This document shows positions 1 to 8,311 of a stretch of 64,000 nucleotides of DNA, piece by piece. The stretch spans positions 1 through 64,000 of the forward strand of contig DATIQN010000016.1 in assembly GCA_035470785.1 (NCBI GenBank), read 5' to 3'. The translations under genes were made by a program, and so were the position numbers. The DNA is from Croceibacterium_B sp035470785. GTDB lineage: Bacteria; Pseudomonadota; Alphaproteobacteria; Sphingomonadales; Sphingomonadaceae. Under the pieces are notes generated by a model that made no database searches, was not told the origin of the DNA, and saw only the letters and a program-made list of their open reading frames with translations. Each line of letters opens with the position of its first letter. Position 1 is the stretch's first letter.

Positions 1-2030
1 CCAACAACCAGGCGATCGGGCAGTTCATGCCGGCCAACCTTCAGGCCGCCCTCAACGCGCGCCCGAACCCGAATGCCCCGGTTCAGCTTAACTATGGCAT
101 TCCCGAGCCGCGCACGGTGCTGACCAACGTCGACACCTACAATATCACGGCCGGCCTGCAGGGTTCCATCCCGGGCACCGACTGGACGTGGGAAGCGTTC
201 GTCAACGCGGGTGAATCCATCACTTTCGCCCGCCAGACCGGTACCTACTCGCTGACCCGCGCTCGCAGCCTGCTGCAAGCGCCTGGCTTCGGCCTCGACT
301 ACGTCAACAACAGCAACACGGCGAGCATTCGCCAGAACACTGTCAACGGCGTCGCCTACGGCTTCGGTGCCAACATCGCCACCTGCACCAGCGGCTTCAA
401 CATCTTTAACGGCTGGGGCAACATTTCCCAGGATTGTAAGGAAGCGCTCAAGGCTGACCTGAAGAACCGGGAGACGATGAAGCAGACCATCTGGGAAGCG
501 AACGCCACCGGCACACTGTTCGAATTGCCGGCGGGCCCGTTGCAGGCGGCTGTCGGTGTCAGCTATCGTAAGGAGAACTACCAGTTCATCAACGATACGA
601 TCACAACCCAGGATGCCTCGTTCCTCGATCAGAGCATCGGCATTTACCCGAGCGTCGATTTCCAGAATGGCTTCGACGTGAAGGAAGTCTACGGCGAATT
701 GGCTGTCCCTGTCATCAAGGACAGCTTCGTCAAGGAGCTGAGCCTCGAACTCGGCGGCCGTATCTCGGACTACAACACCACCGGTACCAGCTACACCTAC
801 AAGGCCCTCGCCAACCTGGCGATCGTCGACTGGCTGCGCTTCCGGGGCGGTTATAATCGGGCGGAACGCTCTCCAAACATTGCCGAACTGTACCTGACTC
901 CGCAGCAGACGTTCGCCGTGAACAGCATCGGCGACATCTGTTCGCAGAAGTCGAACTATTTCATCTCGGCAAACCCCACGGCGCCCGGCAACAACGCGAC
1001 TCAAGCTGCGGACATCAAGGCAGTGTGTTCCGCGGTTATGGACAACACCGGCGGACCGGGCACGTCAGGTACTTATTACGCCCAAGTCTCGACGCAACCC
1101 GGACCGGGCATTGGCTTCTCGTTCCCGACGATTTTCGGCAACTCGAAGTTGAAGCCGGAAATCGCCGACACTTATACCTTCGGCGTGGTTCTCAGCTCCC
1201 CGTTCTCGTCGCCGATGCTTTCGCGGGCTCGGTTGAGCGTAGACTGGTACGCGGTCCATCTGACGCATGCCATCGGCGTATCGCCGGCGGCCACGCTCCA
1301 GCGGTGCCTGGACCCGTTCTACAACCCACTGGTGGCAGGCGCCGCCGGAAATTCGGCACAAGCGATTGCGGCGGCGACGTCGACCGCCTGCGCCGGACCG
1401 AGCACCACCATTACCTACGATCCTTCGCCAGTAGGCTTGGGGCGCATCACCGCGACCTACACCAACGAAGGCGAGGCCAAGATCAGCGGTATCGACGCAC
1501 AATTTGACTGGGGCGCGGACGTCGGTCCGGGCACGCTGTCGCTGAACGTAGTCGGCAGTTACTACCTGTACTACAAGGTCAAGGAACTCGCGCATAATCC
1601 GCTGGTGAATTATGTCGGCACCTTCGGAACCGGGTCGCTCGGCCTGCAAACCGGCGTCTACCGCTGGCGCATGCTCACGAACCTTGGCTATAAGATGGGT
1701 CCGGCATCGATCGGTTTGCAGTGGCAGCACTTGCCGCCGGTACAGGACGCTGGCGAGGCTGTCGCTCCGACGCCGAACCAGGTTGGCGATCCGCACTCGT
1801 ACGACCTGTTCAGCCTGAACGGCAGCTACGCAATGACCTCCAACGTCAACATTCGCCTCGGTGTGGACAACCTGTTCAACCGGGCTCCGCCGCTGGTGAA
1901 CTACCAATCGAACTTTGACAACACGGGCGCAAACACGGCGCTCCAGACGCTTCGTGGTGGAAGCTACAACTCGCAGTTCTACGACACGCTTGGCCGCCGC
2001 TTCTACATCGGAGCGAACGCCAAGTTCTGA
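1..2030 (+). CDS. TonB-dependent receptor, C-terminal part (5' end outside window)
   Basis: Outer-membrane gated barrel that takes up a large or scarce ligand with energy from TonB. The frame is open from the first bases, so the signal peptide, TonB box and plug lie upstream and the first in-window ATG (27) is internal. About 670 residues of barrel are visible, rich in alternating aromatic strands and Asn/Gly/Thr loops, with typical late motifs: LRFRGGYNRAERSPNIAELY in the middle, LKPEIADTYTFGVV, and NVNIRLGVDNLFNRAPP near the end. It finishes on an aromatic residue (NAKF), the usual barrel assembly signal. Cysteine pairs in two loops may form disulfides. The substrate cannot be told. A strong terminator follows. 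Confidence 0.93.
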   Translation, partial: NNQAIGQFMPANLQAALNARPNPNAPVQLNYGIPEPRTVLTNVDTYNITAGLQGSIPGTDWTWEAFVNAGESITFARQTGTYSLTRARSLLQAPGFGLDYVNNSNTASIRQNTVNGVAYGFGANIATCTSGFNIFNGWGNISQDCKEALKADLKNRETMKQTIWEANATGTLFELPAGPLQAAVGVSYRKENYQFINDTITTQDASFLDQSIGIYPSVDFQNGFDVKEVYGELAVPVIKDSFVKELSLELGGRISDYNTTGTSYTYKALANLAIVDWLRFRGGYNRAERSPNIAELYLTPQQTFAVNSIGDICSQKSNYFISANPTAPGNNATQAADIKAVCSAVMDNTGGPGTSGTYYAQVSTQPGPGIGFSFPTIFGNSKLKPEIADTYTFGVVLSSPFSSPMLSRARLSVDWYAVHLTHAIGVSPAATLQRCLDPFYNPLVAGAAGNSAQAIAAATSTACAGPSTTITYDPSPVGLGRITATYTNEGEAKISGIDAQFDWGADVGPGTLSLNVVGSYYLYYKVKELAHNPLVNYVGTFGTGSLGLQTGVYRWRMLTNLGYKMGPASIGLQWQHLPPVQDAGEAVAPTPNQVGDPHSYDLFSLNGSYAMTSNVNIRLGVDNLFNRAPPLVNYQSNFDNTGANTALQTLRGGSYNSQFYDTLGRRFYIGANAKF

Positions 2031-2058
2031 TCCGACAAGGCGAAAGCCAAGTCTTCTG

Positions 2059-2090
2059 GGGCTCCTCCTTCGGGGGGGGCCCTTTCTTTT
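2059..2090 (+). terminator. Rho-independent terminator after the first receptor
   Basis: A 10-bp stem (2059-2068 with 2073-2082, G-T wobbles at two T positions) closes on a UUCG tetraloop and is followed by TTTCTTTT. It lies 29 bases after the receptor stop codon. Confidence 0.85.
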
Positions 2091-2214
2091 GTGTGGAATG
2101 CGCCGCCCCATCTTGCGCTGGACAAAGCCGGGTTCGCTGCCCAGTCTCTCAGGCGAACGGGCGGCGATCGAAGCCGGCGGTCGCCTGTCCTGAATGTCCT
2201 GAGAGGAAGCAGAT

Positions 2215-3204
2215 ATGGCCAAGGTAGTCCGCGTCCACCAACTGGGTGGCCCCGAAGTCCTGCAGATCGAGGATATCGATGTCGGGGATCCGGGCGCCGG
2301 AGAAGTGCGCCTCAAGGTCGAGGCGGTCGGGCTCAACCGATCCGAGGCGATGTACCGCGCCGGGCGCTATCCCATCAAACCGCAGCTGCCGAGCCTGATC
2401 GGTTACGAGGGTGTCGGCAGGATCGAAGCGGTCGGCGCGAATGTCACCGGTTACAAGGAAGGCGACCGCGTCTGCGTGCTGCCAATGATACACCAGGGCC
2501 AGTACGGCATCTGGGCCGAACAGGCGATCGTCCCCGCCCGCATTCTCCTGCCTGCCCCGCCCGCATTATCGGCGGCCGAGGCGGCCTCGATCTGGATGCA
2601 ATACATGACCGCCTTCGCGTTGATCGAAGTCGCCGATGTCGGGCTAGATGACGGGGTAATTGTCCGCGCAGCCTCATCGAGCGTTGGGATCGCCGCGATC
2701 CAGCTTGCCAACTGGGCGGGCGCGGTATCGATCGCGGCCACGCGCACCAGCGCCAAGGTCGATGCCTTGCAGGCGCACGGCGCCGCGCATGTCGTCGCGA
2801 CCGAAGAAGAAGACCTCGTCGAACGGGTGATGGCGATCACCGGCGGCAAGGGCGCGTACGTGGCGTTCGACCCGGTCGGCGGTCCCTATGTCGAGACGCT
2901 GGCGACCGCGCTGCGCCCGCGCGGCATCCTGTTTGTCTACGGCGGCCTCAGCGAGCAGCCGACGCCCTACCCCCACTGGCAATGCGCTTTCAAAGGCCTG
3001 TCGATGCGCGGCTGGGTGGCGAGCGAGATCTGGAACCACCCGCACCGTTTCGACCGTGCGCGCGATACGATCCTTGCCGGCCTTGCCGGCGGTCAGCTCA
3101 AGCCGGTCATCGCCAAGCAGTTCTCCGGCCTCGAGGCGCTGCCCGAAGCAAACGAATTTCTCGAATCGAACGACCAGATCGGCAAGGTGGTGGTCACCTT
3201 CTGA
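2215..3204 (+). CDS. MDR-family zinc-free NAD(P)-dependent oxidoreductase (quinone oxidoreductase-like)
   Basis: 329 residues with the medium-chain dehydrogenase/reductase layout: an N-terminal GroES-like domain (VGLNRSEAMYRAGRYP, GYEGVGRIEAVG) and a Rossmann domain from about residue 145 with the dinucleotide loop AASSSVGIAAIQLA. The cysteine cluster and zinc ligands of classical alcohol dehydrogenases are absent, which places it with the quinone oxidoreductase/enoyl reductase-like branch. It probably reduces a quinone or activated alkene with NADPH in the cytoplasm; the true substrate is unknown. The ATG at 2215 follows a GAGAGGAAGC ribosome site. It stands alone and converges on ccmI with 15 bases between the stops. 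Confidence 0.85.
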   Translation: MAKVVRVHQLGGPEVLQIEDIDVGDPGAGEVRLKVEAVGLNRSEAMYRAGRYPIKPQLPSLIGYEGVGRIEAVGANVTGYKEGDRVCVLPMIHQGQYGIWAEQAIVPARILLPAPPALSAAEAASIWMQYMTAFALIEVADVGLDDGVIVRAASSSVGIAAIQLANWAGAVSIAATRTSAKVDALQAHGAAHVVATEEEDLVERVMAITGGKGAYVAFDPVGGPYVETLATALRPRGILFVYGGLSEQPTPYPHWQCAFKGLSMRGWVASEIWNHPHRFDRARDTILAGLAGGQLKPVIAKQFSGLEALPEANEFLESNDQIGKVVVTF

Positions 3205-3219
3205 CCGATCCCAAGGGGA

Positions 3220-3888
3220 TCACCCGGGAGGCGTACCGTGCGGCTGCGCCTGCTGCATCTTCATCATCTGCTGCATGATCGCGTCGAGCCGCGCGATGCG
3301 GCTCTCGATCGTCTGGCGCGCCTCACTGCCCTCGGGCGCGCGCTTGGCGGCTTCGCTCCACAGCCCGCGCGCGCCGACAAAGTTGCCCGCCTGCAGCTGC
3401 ATGACACCGATGAAGAACGGGACGCCCGGGCTTTGCGGCGCAGCGCCCTCCGCGCGGCGATAGGCAAGCTGCGCTGCGGGGGTCATCGCGCCGTCCGCCG
3501 CCGCAACTAGGTTGTTGCCGAGCGCCAGCCAGGCCTCGCCGTCGCGCGGATTGGCGCGCGTCGCACCGAGCAGGATCGTCGCCGCATCGGCATAACGGTC
3601 GCGCCGGGTCAGCGCGTCGGCGGTGATTATCGCGTTGTGGCTGCTCCACATCTCGTCGGGCAGCACCGCGCGGCGCAGCTCAACGAGGTTGGCCCCCTCG
3701 CCTGGCTCGAGTGGCGCCGCTTCCTTGGGTGCCCCAGACATGTTCCAGGAGCCTTGCGCGGCATATCCGGCGAGGCCGAGCGCCAAAGCGGCCAGCGCAG
3801 TGGTCCAGGCGGCTCGCGGCAGGCGAAACGCCAACACCATTGCCGCGAACGCGACCAGCGCCAGGCCAATTACCCATACCCAGATCAC
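3220..3888 (-). CDS. ccmI: CcmI-like TPR protein of cytochrome c maturation
   Basis: About 222 residues. Two hydrophobic segments at the N-terminus (about residues 2-21 and 28-45) anchor a periplasmic domain with tetratricopeptide-like helices (ADAATILLGATRANPRDGEAWLALGNNL; then a second pair). In the Ccm system CcmI/CycH binds apocytochrome c and delivers it to the CcmF/CcmH ligation complex. The start is the GTG at 3888: it overlaps the ccmH stop as GTGA and the upstream part of the longer open frame is only ccmH in another frame. Shorter than classical CcmI (about 400 residues), so it may be a reduced form. Ends in a Met/Gln-rich stretch (IMQQMMKMQQAQ). Confidence 0.82.
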   Translation of the reverse strand: MIWVWVIGLALVAFAAMVLAFRLPRAAWTTALAALALGLAGYAAQGSWNMSGAPKEAAPLEPGEGANLVELRRAVLPDEMWSSHNAIITADALTRRDRYADAATILLGATRANPRDGEAWLALGNNLVAAADGAMTPAAQLAYRRAEGAAPQSPGVPFFIGVMQLQAGNFVGARGLWSEAAKRAPEGSEARQTIESRIARLDAIMQQMMKMQQAQPHGTPPG

Positions 3889-4286
3889 GCGCGCCTCCGC
3901 AGCCGGCCAAAGACGATCAGCAGGCCGGCCACGAGCAATACCACCGGGATCGCGAACAACGGCCAGGTCACGCGCGTTACGCGCGGTTCGTAACTGATGT
4001 AATCGCCATAGCGGCCGATCAGCCACTGGCGAATGTGTTCGGGGCTTTCGCCGCCGGCAATGCGCACGCGAATTTCGTTGCGCATGTCACCGGCCATCGA
4101 GGCGTCGCTGTCGGCGATCGACTGGCTCTGGCAAGTGAGGCAGCGCAGCGTCTCCATCAGCGCTTCCGCCTTGGCCTCGAGCTTCGGATCGTCGAGCTGG
4201 CGATAGGCATAAGGCGCCGGCGGCAGCGTATCGTTCGCAAACGCGGGCACCGCCAATACCAGCATGAAGACCGCGAGCCACCTCAT
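3885..4286 (-). CDS. ccmH: Cytochrome c-type biogenesis protein CcmH
   Basis: 133 residues: signal peptide (1-18, ending VPAFA), short periplasmic helical domain with the family motif LRCLTCQ (Cys49, Cys52), and one C-terminal membrane helix (about 107-126) followed by a basic tail. CcmH is the thiol-disulfide partner that keeps the CXXCH cysteines of apocytochrome c reduced before heme attachment, working with CcmG and CcmF. The start codon overlaps the ccmG stop as ATGA and its own stop overlaps the ccmI GTG, so translation of the three genes is probably coupled. Confidence 0.95.
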   Translation of the reverse strand: MRWLAVFMLVLAVPAFANDTLPPAPYAYRQLDDPKLEAKAEALMETLRCLTCQSQSIADSDASMAGDMRNEIRVRIAGGESPEHIRQWLIGRYGDYISYEPRVTRVTWPLFAIPVVLLVAGLLIVFGRLRRRA

Positions 4287-4816
4287 CCCTGCGCCTCCTT
4301 CAGGCGGGACATCAGGTCGGGCACGTCCTCAGGCCGGATTTCACCGATGTGTTGGTGACGGATCACGCCTTTTCCGTCGATCACGAAGGTTTCGGGCACG
4401 CCCGACGAACCGATCAGGAATTGCACACGGCTGAGGTCATCCTTGCCGATCCGGCTGTAGGGGTTGCCGTACTGCTGGAAGAAGGTTTCGAGGTCTTCCG
4501 GCCGGTCGCGGATCGCCACGCCGACGATCGGCACCCCCTGCCGTTCGAGCGCGGCGAGCTGCGGCGCTTCCGCGGCGCACGGCACGCACCAGCTGGCGAA
4601 GATGTTCAGGAGATGTGGATGGCCATCGGCGAGGTCGGTGCTCGCTAGGCCGGGCCGCTCGCCGACCGCGGCGCCGAGTGCGAATTGCGGGATCGGCTGC
4701 CCGATCATCGTGCTGTCGACCTCGTCGTGCTTCGGTCGCGACAGCTGCAGCGCGAACAGCCCGAACAGCGCGACAAACGCCACCAGCACCCACAGGCTCC
4801 AGCGCACGCCTTTCAT
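4283..4816 (-). CDS. ccmG: Thiol:disulfide interchange protein CcmG/DsbE
   Basis: 177 residues. An N-terminal membrane anchor (about 6-24) carries a periplasmic thioredoxin fold with active site WCVPC (Cys77, Cys80) and the cis-proline region GVPETFVIDG. It supplies reducing power to CcmH and apocytochrome c. The ATG at 4816 overlaps the ccmF stop by ATGA; the much longer open frame upstream of it lies inside ccmF and is not coding. Length is normal for the family (about 175-185). Confidence 0.95.
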   Translation of the reverse strand: MKGVRWSLWVLVAFVALFGLFALQLSRPKHDEVDSTMIGQPIPQFALGAAVGERPGLASTDLADGHPHLLNIFASWCVPCAAEAPQLAALERQGVPIVGVAIRDRPEDLETFFQQYGNPYSRIGKDDLSRVQFLIGSSGVPETFVIDGKGVIRHQHIGEIRPEDVPDLMSRLKEAQG

Positions 4817-6759
4817 CGCGCCATCTCCACGCGCCGGGCAGCGATCCTGCGAATGGCGACGCGGCGCCGCACGTCGACCGAGACGCGGCCGATCAGCGCG
4901 AGCAAGCCGCCGAGCCCGATCAGCAGCCCGCCGAACCAGATGAAGGTGACGAACGGCTTCCACCACAACCGCAGCTGCCAGCGGCCATCCTGCGTCTGAT
5001 CCCCGATCACGGTGTAAAGCTGACCGTTCCAGCGCGTCAAAAGGGCGGATTCCGCAGTCGTCTGCGGCGGTGCCCAGAAGGTGCGCGATTGCGGAACAAG
5101 CAGGTGCCCTGCCCCGCCCTGGTAGCTTGCGGAGAGACGGCCCGAGAGTGCGGTCCAGTTCGGTCCGGCAACCGGCTCGACCGAAACGAGGCGAACCTGC
5201 CACGGACCGACGGCAACAGAATCGCCTACGTTCGCCGCGGTCAATTTCTCGATCGTGAAAGCGGTGTCGACCGACATTCCGAACAACGCCACGGCAATCC
5301 CGAAATGGGCGATCGCCATGCCCCAAACAGGTAGCGGCAGGCGCTTGAGGGACCGTCCCCGCAGCGGCAGGAATGCCGCCACCGCAACAACCGCTGCCAT
5401 CGTCACGCCGAGTAATTGCAGCAGGGCGATCCCAGCCAGCAGCCACACGACCAGCAGCACTATCGCCGCAATGGCCGCGATCGCCAGGATCGGACGCTTC
5501 ACCCGCGCGAACCGGTCACGGCGCCAGCGCAGCAGCGGGCCGACCGCGAGCACCGCCAACATCGGGAAGACGAAGATCGCGCTCACCGGATTGAAGTACG
5601 GCGGGCCGACCGAAACGCGTACGCCGAAGGCCTCGGTCACGAGCGGATAGAGCGTGCCGAGCAGGACAATGCCGAGAATTGCCGACAGCGCGACGTTGTT
5701 GATCACCAGCGCGCCTTCGCGGCTCAGCGGCGCGAACCGCTCACCCTCGGCGATCGTGCCGGCGCGCGCCACGAACAATGCCAGCGCCCCGCCGATGTTT
5801 ATCGTCAGCAGCGCGAGGATGAACGTGCCGCGTGTCGGATCGACCGCGAAGGCGTGCACGCTTGTCAGGATACCCGAACGCACCAGAAAGGTCCCGATCA
5901 TGCTCATCGAGAATGCGATCACCCCAAGCATGATCGTCCACGTGCGCAAGGCGTCGCGCGAGGCGAGCACGCTGGCCGAATGGAGCAGTGCCGTTGCCGC
6001 CAGCCACGGCATCAGGCTGGCGTTTTCGACCGGATCCCAAAACCACCAGCCGCCCCAGCCCAGCTCGTAATACGACCAGTAGCTGCCCGCAGTGATCCCC
6101 AGCGTCAGGAAAATCCACGCGCCGAGAATCCACGGGCGCATCACCCGGGCAAACTCGGGCGTGACGTTGCGAGTGAGTAGCGCGCCGACCGCGAAACTGA
6201 AGGCAATCGATAGCCCGACGTAACCGCAGTAGAGCGTCGGCGGGTGCATCGCGAGGCCGATGTCCTGCAGCGCGGGATTGAGCCCATTCCCGTCGGACGG
6301 CACCGGGAAGATCCGCGCGAACGGGTTCGACGCGAACAGAAGGAAGGCGTAGAAGCCGAGGCCGACGAACGCTTGCGCGCCGAGCGTCGCCAGCATGGTC
6401 TTTTCGGGCAAGCGATGCTCGATCAGCGCGATCAGCCCGCCGGCGAGGGCCATGATCGTGATCCACAGCAGCATGGAACCTTCGTGGTTCCCCCACGCGC
6501 CGGCGATCTTATAGATCATCGGCGGGTCGGAGCGCGAATCCTCGGCGACCAGCAGCACCGACAAGTCGGTGCGCGCGAAAACCCACAGCAGCATCAGGAA
6601 AGCTAGGCCGCACAGCAGCGCCTGGACCACTGCGGCCGGCCGCACAACGCACGCCAAGGTCTCGCCGCCCGGGCGCTGACCAAGCCATGCGGCAATGAAC
6701 TGCAACGCCGCAAGCGATGCCGCGAGCCAGAGCGAGGCAAGGCCGAATTCGGCGATCAT
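4813..6759 (-). CDS. ccmF: Heme lyase CcmF
   Basis: 648 residues, a polytopic inner-membrane protein with about 14-15 hydrophobic segments. The heme-handling WWD signature is clear (ELGWGGWWFWDPVENASLMP at about residues 228-247), as is the conserved WGNHEGSMLLW near residue 90 and the family stretch PTLYCGYVGLSIAF. CcmF joins heme from holo-CcmE to the cysteines of the apocytochrome. Size fits the 630-660 residue norm. Start overlaps the ccmE stop as ATGA. Confidence 0.96.
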   Translation of the reverse strand: MIAEFGLASLWLAASLAALQFIAAWLGQRPGGETLACVVRPAAVVQALLCGLAFLMLLWVFARTDLSVLLVAEDSRSDPPMIYKIAGAWGNHEGSMLLWITIMALAGGLIALIEHRLPEKTMLATLGAQAFVGLGFYAFLLFASNPFARIFPVPSDGNGLNPALQDIGLAMHPPTLYCGYVGLSIAFSFAVGALLTRNVTPEFARVMRPWILGAWIFLTLGITAGSYWSYYELGWGGWWFWDPVENASLMPWLAATALLHSASVLASRDALRTWTIMLGVIAFSMSMIGTFLVRSGILTSVHAFAVDPTRGTFILALLTINIGGALALFVARAGTIAEGERFAPLSREGALVINNVALSAILGIVLLGTLYPLVTEAFGVRVSVGPPYFNPVSAIFVFPMLAVLAVGPLLRWRRDRFARVKRPILAIAAIAAIVLLVVWLLAGIALLQLLGVTMAAVVAVAAFLPLRGRSLKRLPLPVWGMAIAHFGIAVALFGMSVDTAFTIEKLTAANVGDSVAVGPWQVRLVSVEPVAGPNWTALSGRLSASYQGGAGHLLVPQSRTFWAPPQTTAESALLTRWNGQLYTVIGDQTQDGRWQLRLWWKPFVTFIWFGGLLIGLGGLLALIGRVSVDVRRRVAIRRIAARRVEMAR

Positions 6760-7214
6760 TTCGTCTCGGCGACCGCTTGCCGAGCCTGCTGCTTGGTCAT
6801 CTCCTGCAACTCACGCGGCACATAGTTCTCGTCGTGCTTGGCGAGGAGGTTGTCGGCGACGAAAGTTCCGCCGGGCCTCATGTGTCCCTCGGCGACGACG
6901 CCCGAGCCTTCCTTGAACAGGTCGGGCGCGATTCCGGCAAACGTCACCGGCACCTGCGTCTTACCGTCGTCGACCACGAAATGCATTGTGACTCCGTCGG
7001 ACGCGGTCTTGAGCGAGCCGACTTTCACCATCCCCCCGAGGCGAACACCACGATCGGGTGGAGGCGGATGGGCGACGATCTCGCTTGGAATGTAGAAATA
7101 GCTCGCCTGGTTCTTGAGCGCCCACGCCGCCAGCGCGCCTGCGGCCAGGATCGCGACGAGCGCGAGCACGACCAGCACCAGGCGCTGGTGCTTCGGCTTG
7201 AACACAGTGGTCAT
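6756..7214 (-). CDS. ccmE: Heme chaperone CcmE
   Basis: 152 residues. A single N-terminal membrane helix (about 11-32) is followed by the OB-fold heme-binding domain (VRLGGMVKVGSL, then VPVTFAGIAPDLFKEG) and the covalent heme site LAKHDENYVP, in which His127 is the residue that bonds heme in the family. It receives heme from CcmC and passes it to CcmF. The ATG at 7214 overlaps the ccmD stop (ATGA); a longer open frame upstream runs through ccmD and ccmC and is not used. Confidence 0.95.
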   Translation of the reverse strand: MTTVFKPKHQRLVLVVLALVAILAAGALAAWALKNQASYFYIPSEIVAHPPPPDRGVRLGGMVKVGSLKTASDGVTMHFVVDDGKTQVPVTFAGIAPDLFKEGSGVVAEGHMRPGGTFVADNLLAKHDENYVPRELQEMTKQQARQAVAETK

Positions 7215-7351
7215 TTGGCGCGGACCTCTTCGCGGCGCTTCTCCGCGCGCCGCATCGCGAGCCAGCTCCAGCCGACTAGTAACAACGTCGCCGCGATGCC
7301 GAGCGCATAGGCGGCGATCACGAACGGCCACGGGTCGAGACTTTCGCGCAT
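7211..7351 (-). CDS. ccmD: Small Ccm subunit CcmD
   Basis: 46 residues: a short periplasmic start (MRESLDPWPFVIAAY), one membrane helix and a strongly basic C-terminus (MRRAEKRREE). This matches CcmD, which in the family helps release holo-CcmE from CcmC. The start is the ATG at 7351, which shares one base with the ccmC stop (TGATG); a longer frame that begins within ccmC was discarded. Identity rests on size, topology and its position between ccmC and ccmE. Confidence 0.88.
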   Translation of the reverse strand: MRESLDPWPFVIAAYALGIAATLLLVGWSWLAMRRAEKRREEVRAK

Positions 7352-8070
7352 CAGGCTTCCATCGCCCTGCGCCGCAGGCGCGCTTCGGCCTGGACCTCCG
7401 CGAGCAGCCCGCGCATCCGTGCGAGCACGACGCCCGCAAAGATCAGCGTGAATCCGAGCATCGAGGCGAGCAACCCCCACAGGAACGGCCCGGCCATCGT
7501 CGAAGTGCTCCACCCCAGGCTCGGCGGTTGGTGGAGGCTATTCCACCAGATGACCGAGAAATGGATGATCGGAATGTTGATCGCGCCCACGAGGCCGAAG
7601 ATCGCCGGGATCCGGCTCGATCCGCCCTCGCGCTGCACCGCGCCGGCGAGCGCGATATAGCCGAGGTACAGGAACAGCAGCACCAGCATGCTCGTCAGCC
7701 GGCCGTCCCACACCCAGTACGTCCCCCAGGCAGGGCGCCCCCACAGCGAGCCGCTGGCAAGGCAAAGCGCCGCGAACACCGCGCCCGGCACCGCGCTCCC
7801 TCGCGCGGCCAGCGCGGCCAGCGGATGCCGCCAGACCAGTTCAACAAGGCTCGCCGCCGCGATCGCGCTCCAACCGGCCATGCCGAGCCAGGCCGCAGGT
7901 ACGTGGATGAACAGGATGCGCACAGTCTCGCCCTGGAGGCGTTCGGCCGGGGCGTAAAGCAGACCATAAACCAGCGCAGCGGCGGTAATCGCGACGCCAG
8001 ACAGCAGCAGCACCGGCGTTAGCGGCCGGGCAATGCGCAGGAAGCGGGCGGGATTGGCGAAGGCATGCAT
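7351..8070 (-). CDS. ccmC: Heme exporter/handling protein CcmC
   Basis: 239 residues from the ATG at 8070 (a GTG at 8106 would add 12 basic residues, less likely). Six membrane helices and the WWD-type signature (WGRPAWGTYWVWDGRLTSML, about residues 110-129), with conserved histidines in FIHVPAAWLGM and IIHFSVIWWNSLHQ. CcmC presents heme to CcmE on the periplasmic side. It is the first gene of the operon; ccmA and ccmB, the ABC subunits that are often just upstream, are not here, the next gene being a divergent receptor. Confidence 0.94.
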   Translation of the reverse strand: MHAFANPARFLRIARPLTPVLLLSGVAITAAALVYGLLYAPAERLQGETVRILFIHVPAAWLGMAGWSAIAAASLVELVWRHPLAALAARGSAVPGAVFAALCLASGSLWGRPAWGTYWVWDGRLTSMLVLLFLYLGYIALAGAVQREGGSSRIPAIFGLVGAINIPIIHFSVIWWNSLHQPPSLGWSTSTMAGPFLWGLLASMLGFTLIFAGVVLARMRGLLAEVQAEARLRRRAMEA

Positions 8071-8311
8071 GGTTTGGGGCTCGCGTCGCGTTAGAGCACC
8101 CCTCACCCGCGCTCAAGTAGCGAAGCGGTCGAGCGACAAATGCCCTCTCAGCCTCGGGCGCTATTCAGCCGGGACCATTTCGCAGACAGGCGAAGGACAT
8201 TTTGCAGCCGTTGAGGCAAACTGTCGCAGAACATTTGACTTTTACAAACGCAAGGCAGAACCTGTGTCCGCAAGTCCGTCGCAGAACGGCAGTCAAGGGG
8301 AGAGAGAGAAG

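Noticed and set aside
1065..2336. Long open frame (423 codons) antisense to the first receptor
   Set aside because: GC-rich shadow with Arg-rich, low-complexity translation and no ribosome site; the plus-strand receptor explains the region. Many other antisense frames (for example 23290-24723 against leuA, 34 kb region against dnaE2) were dropped for the same reason.
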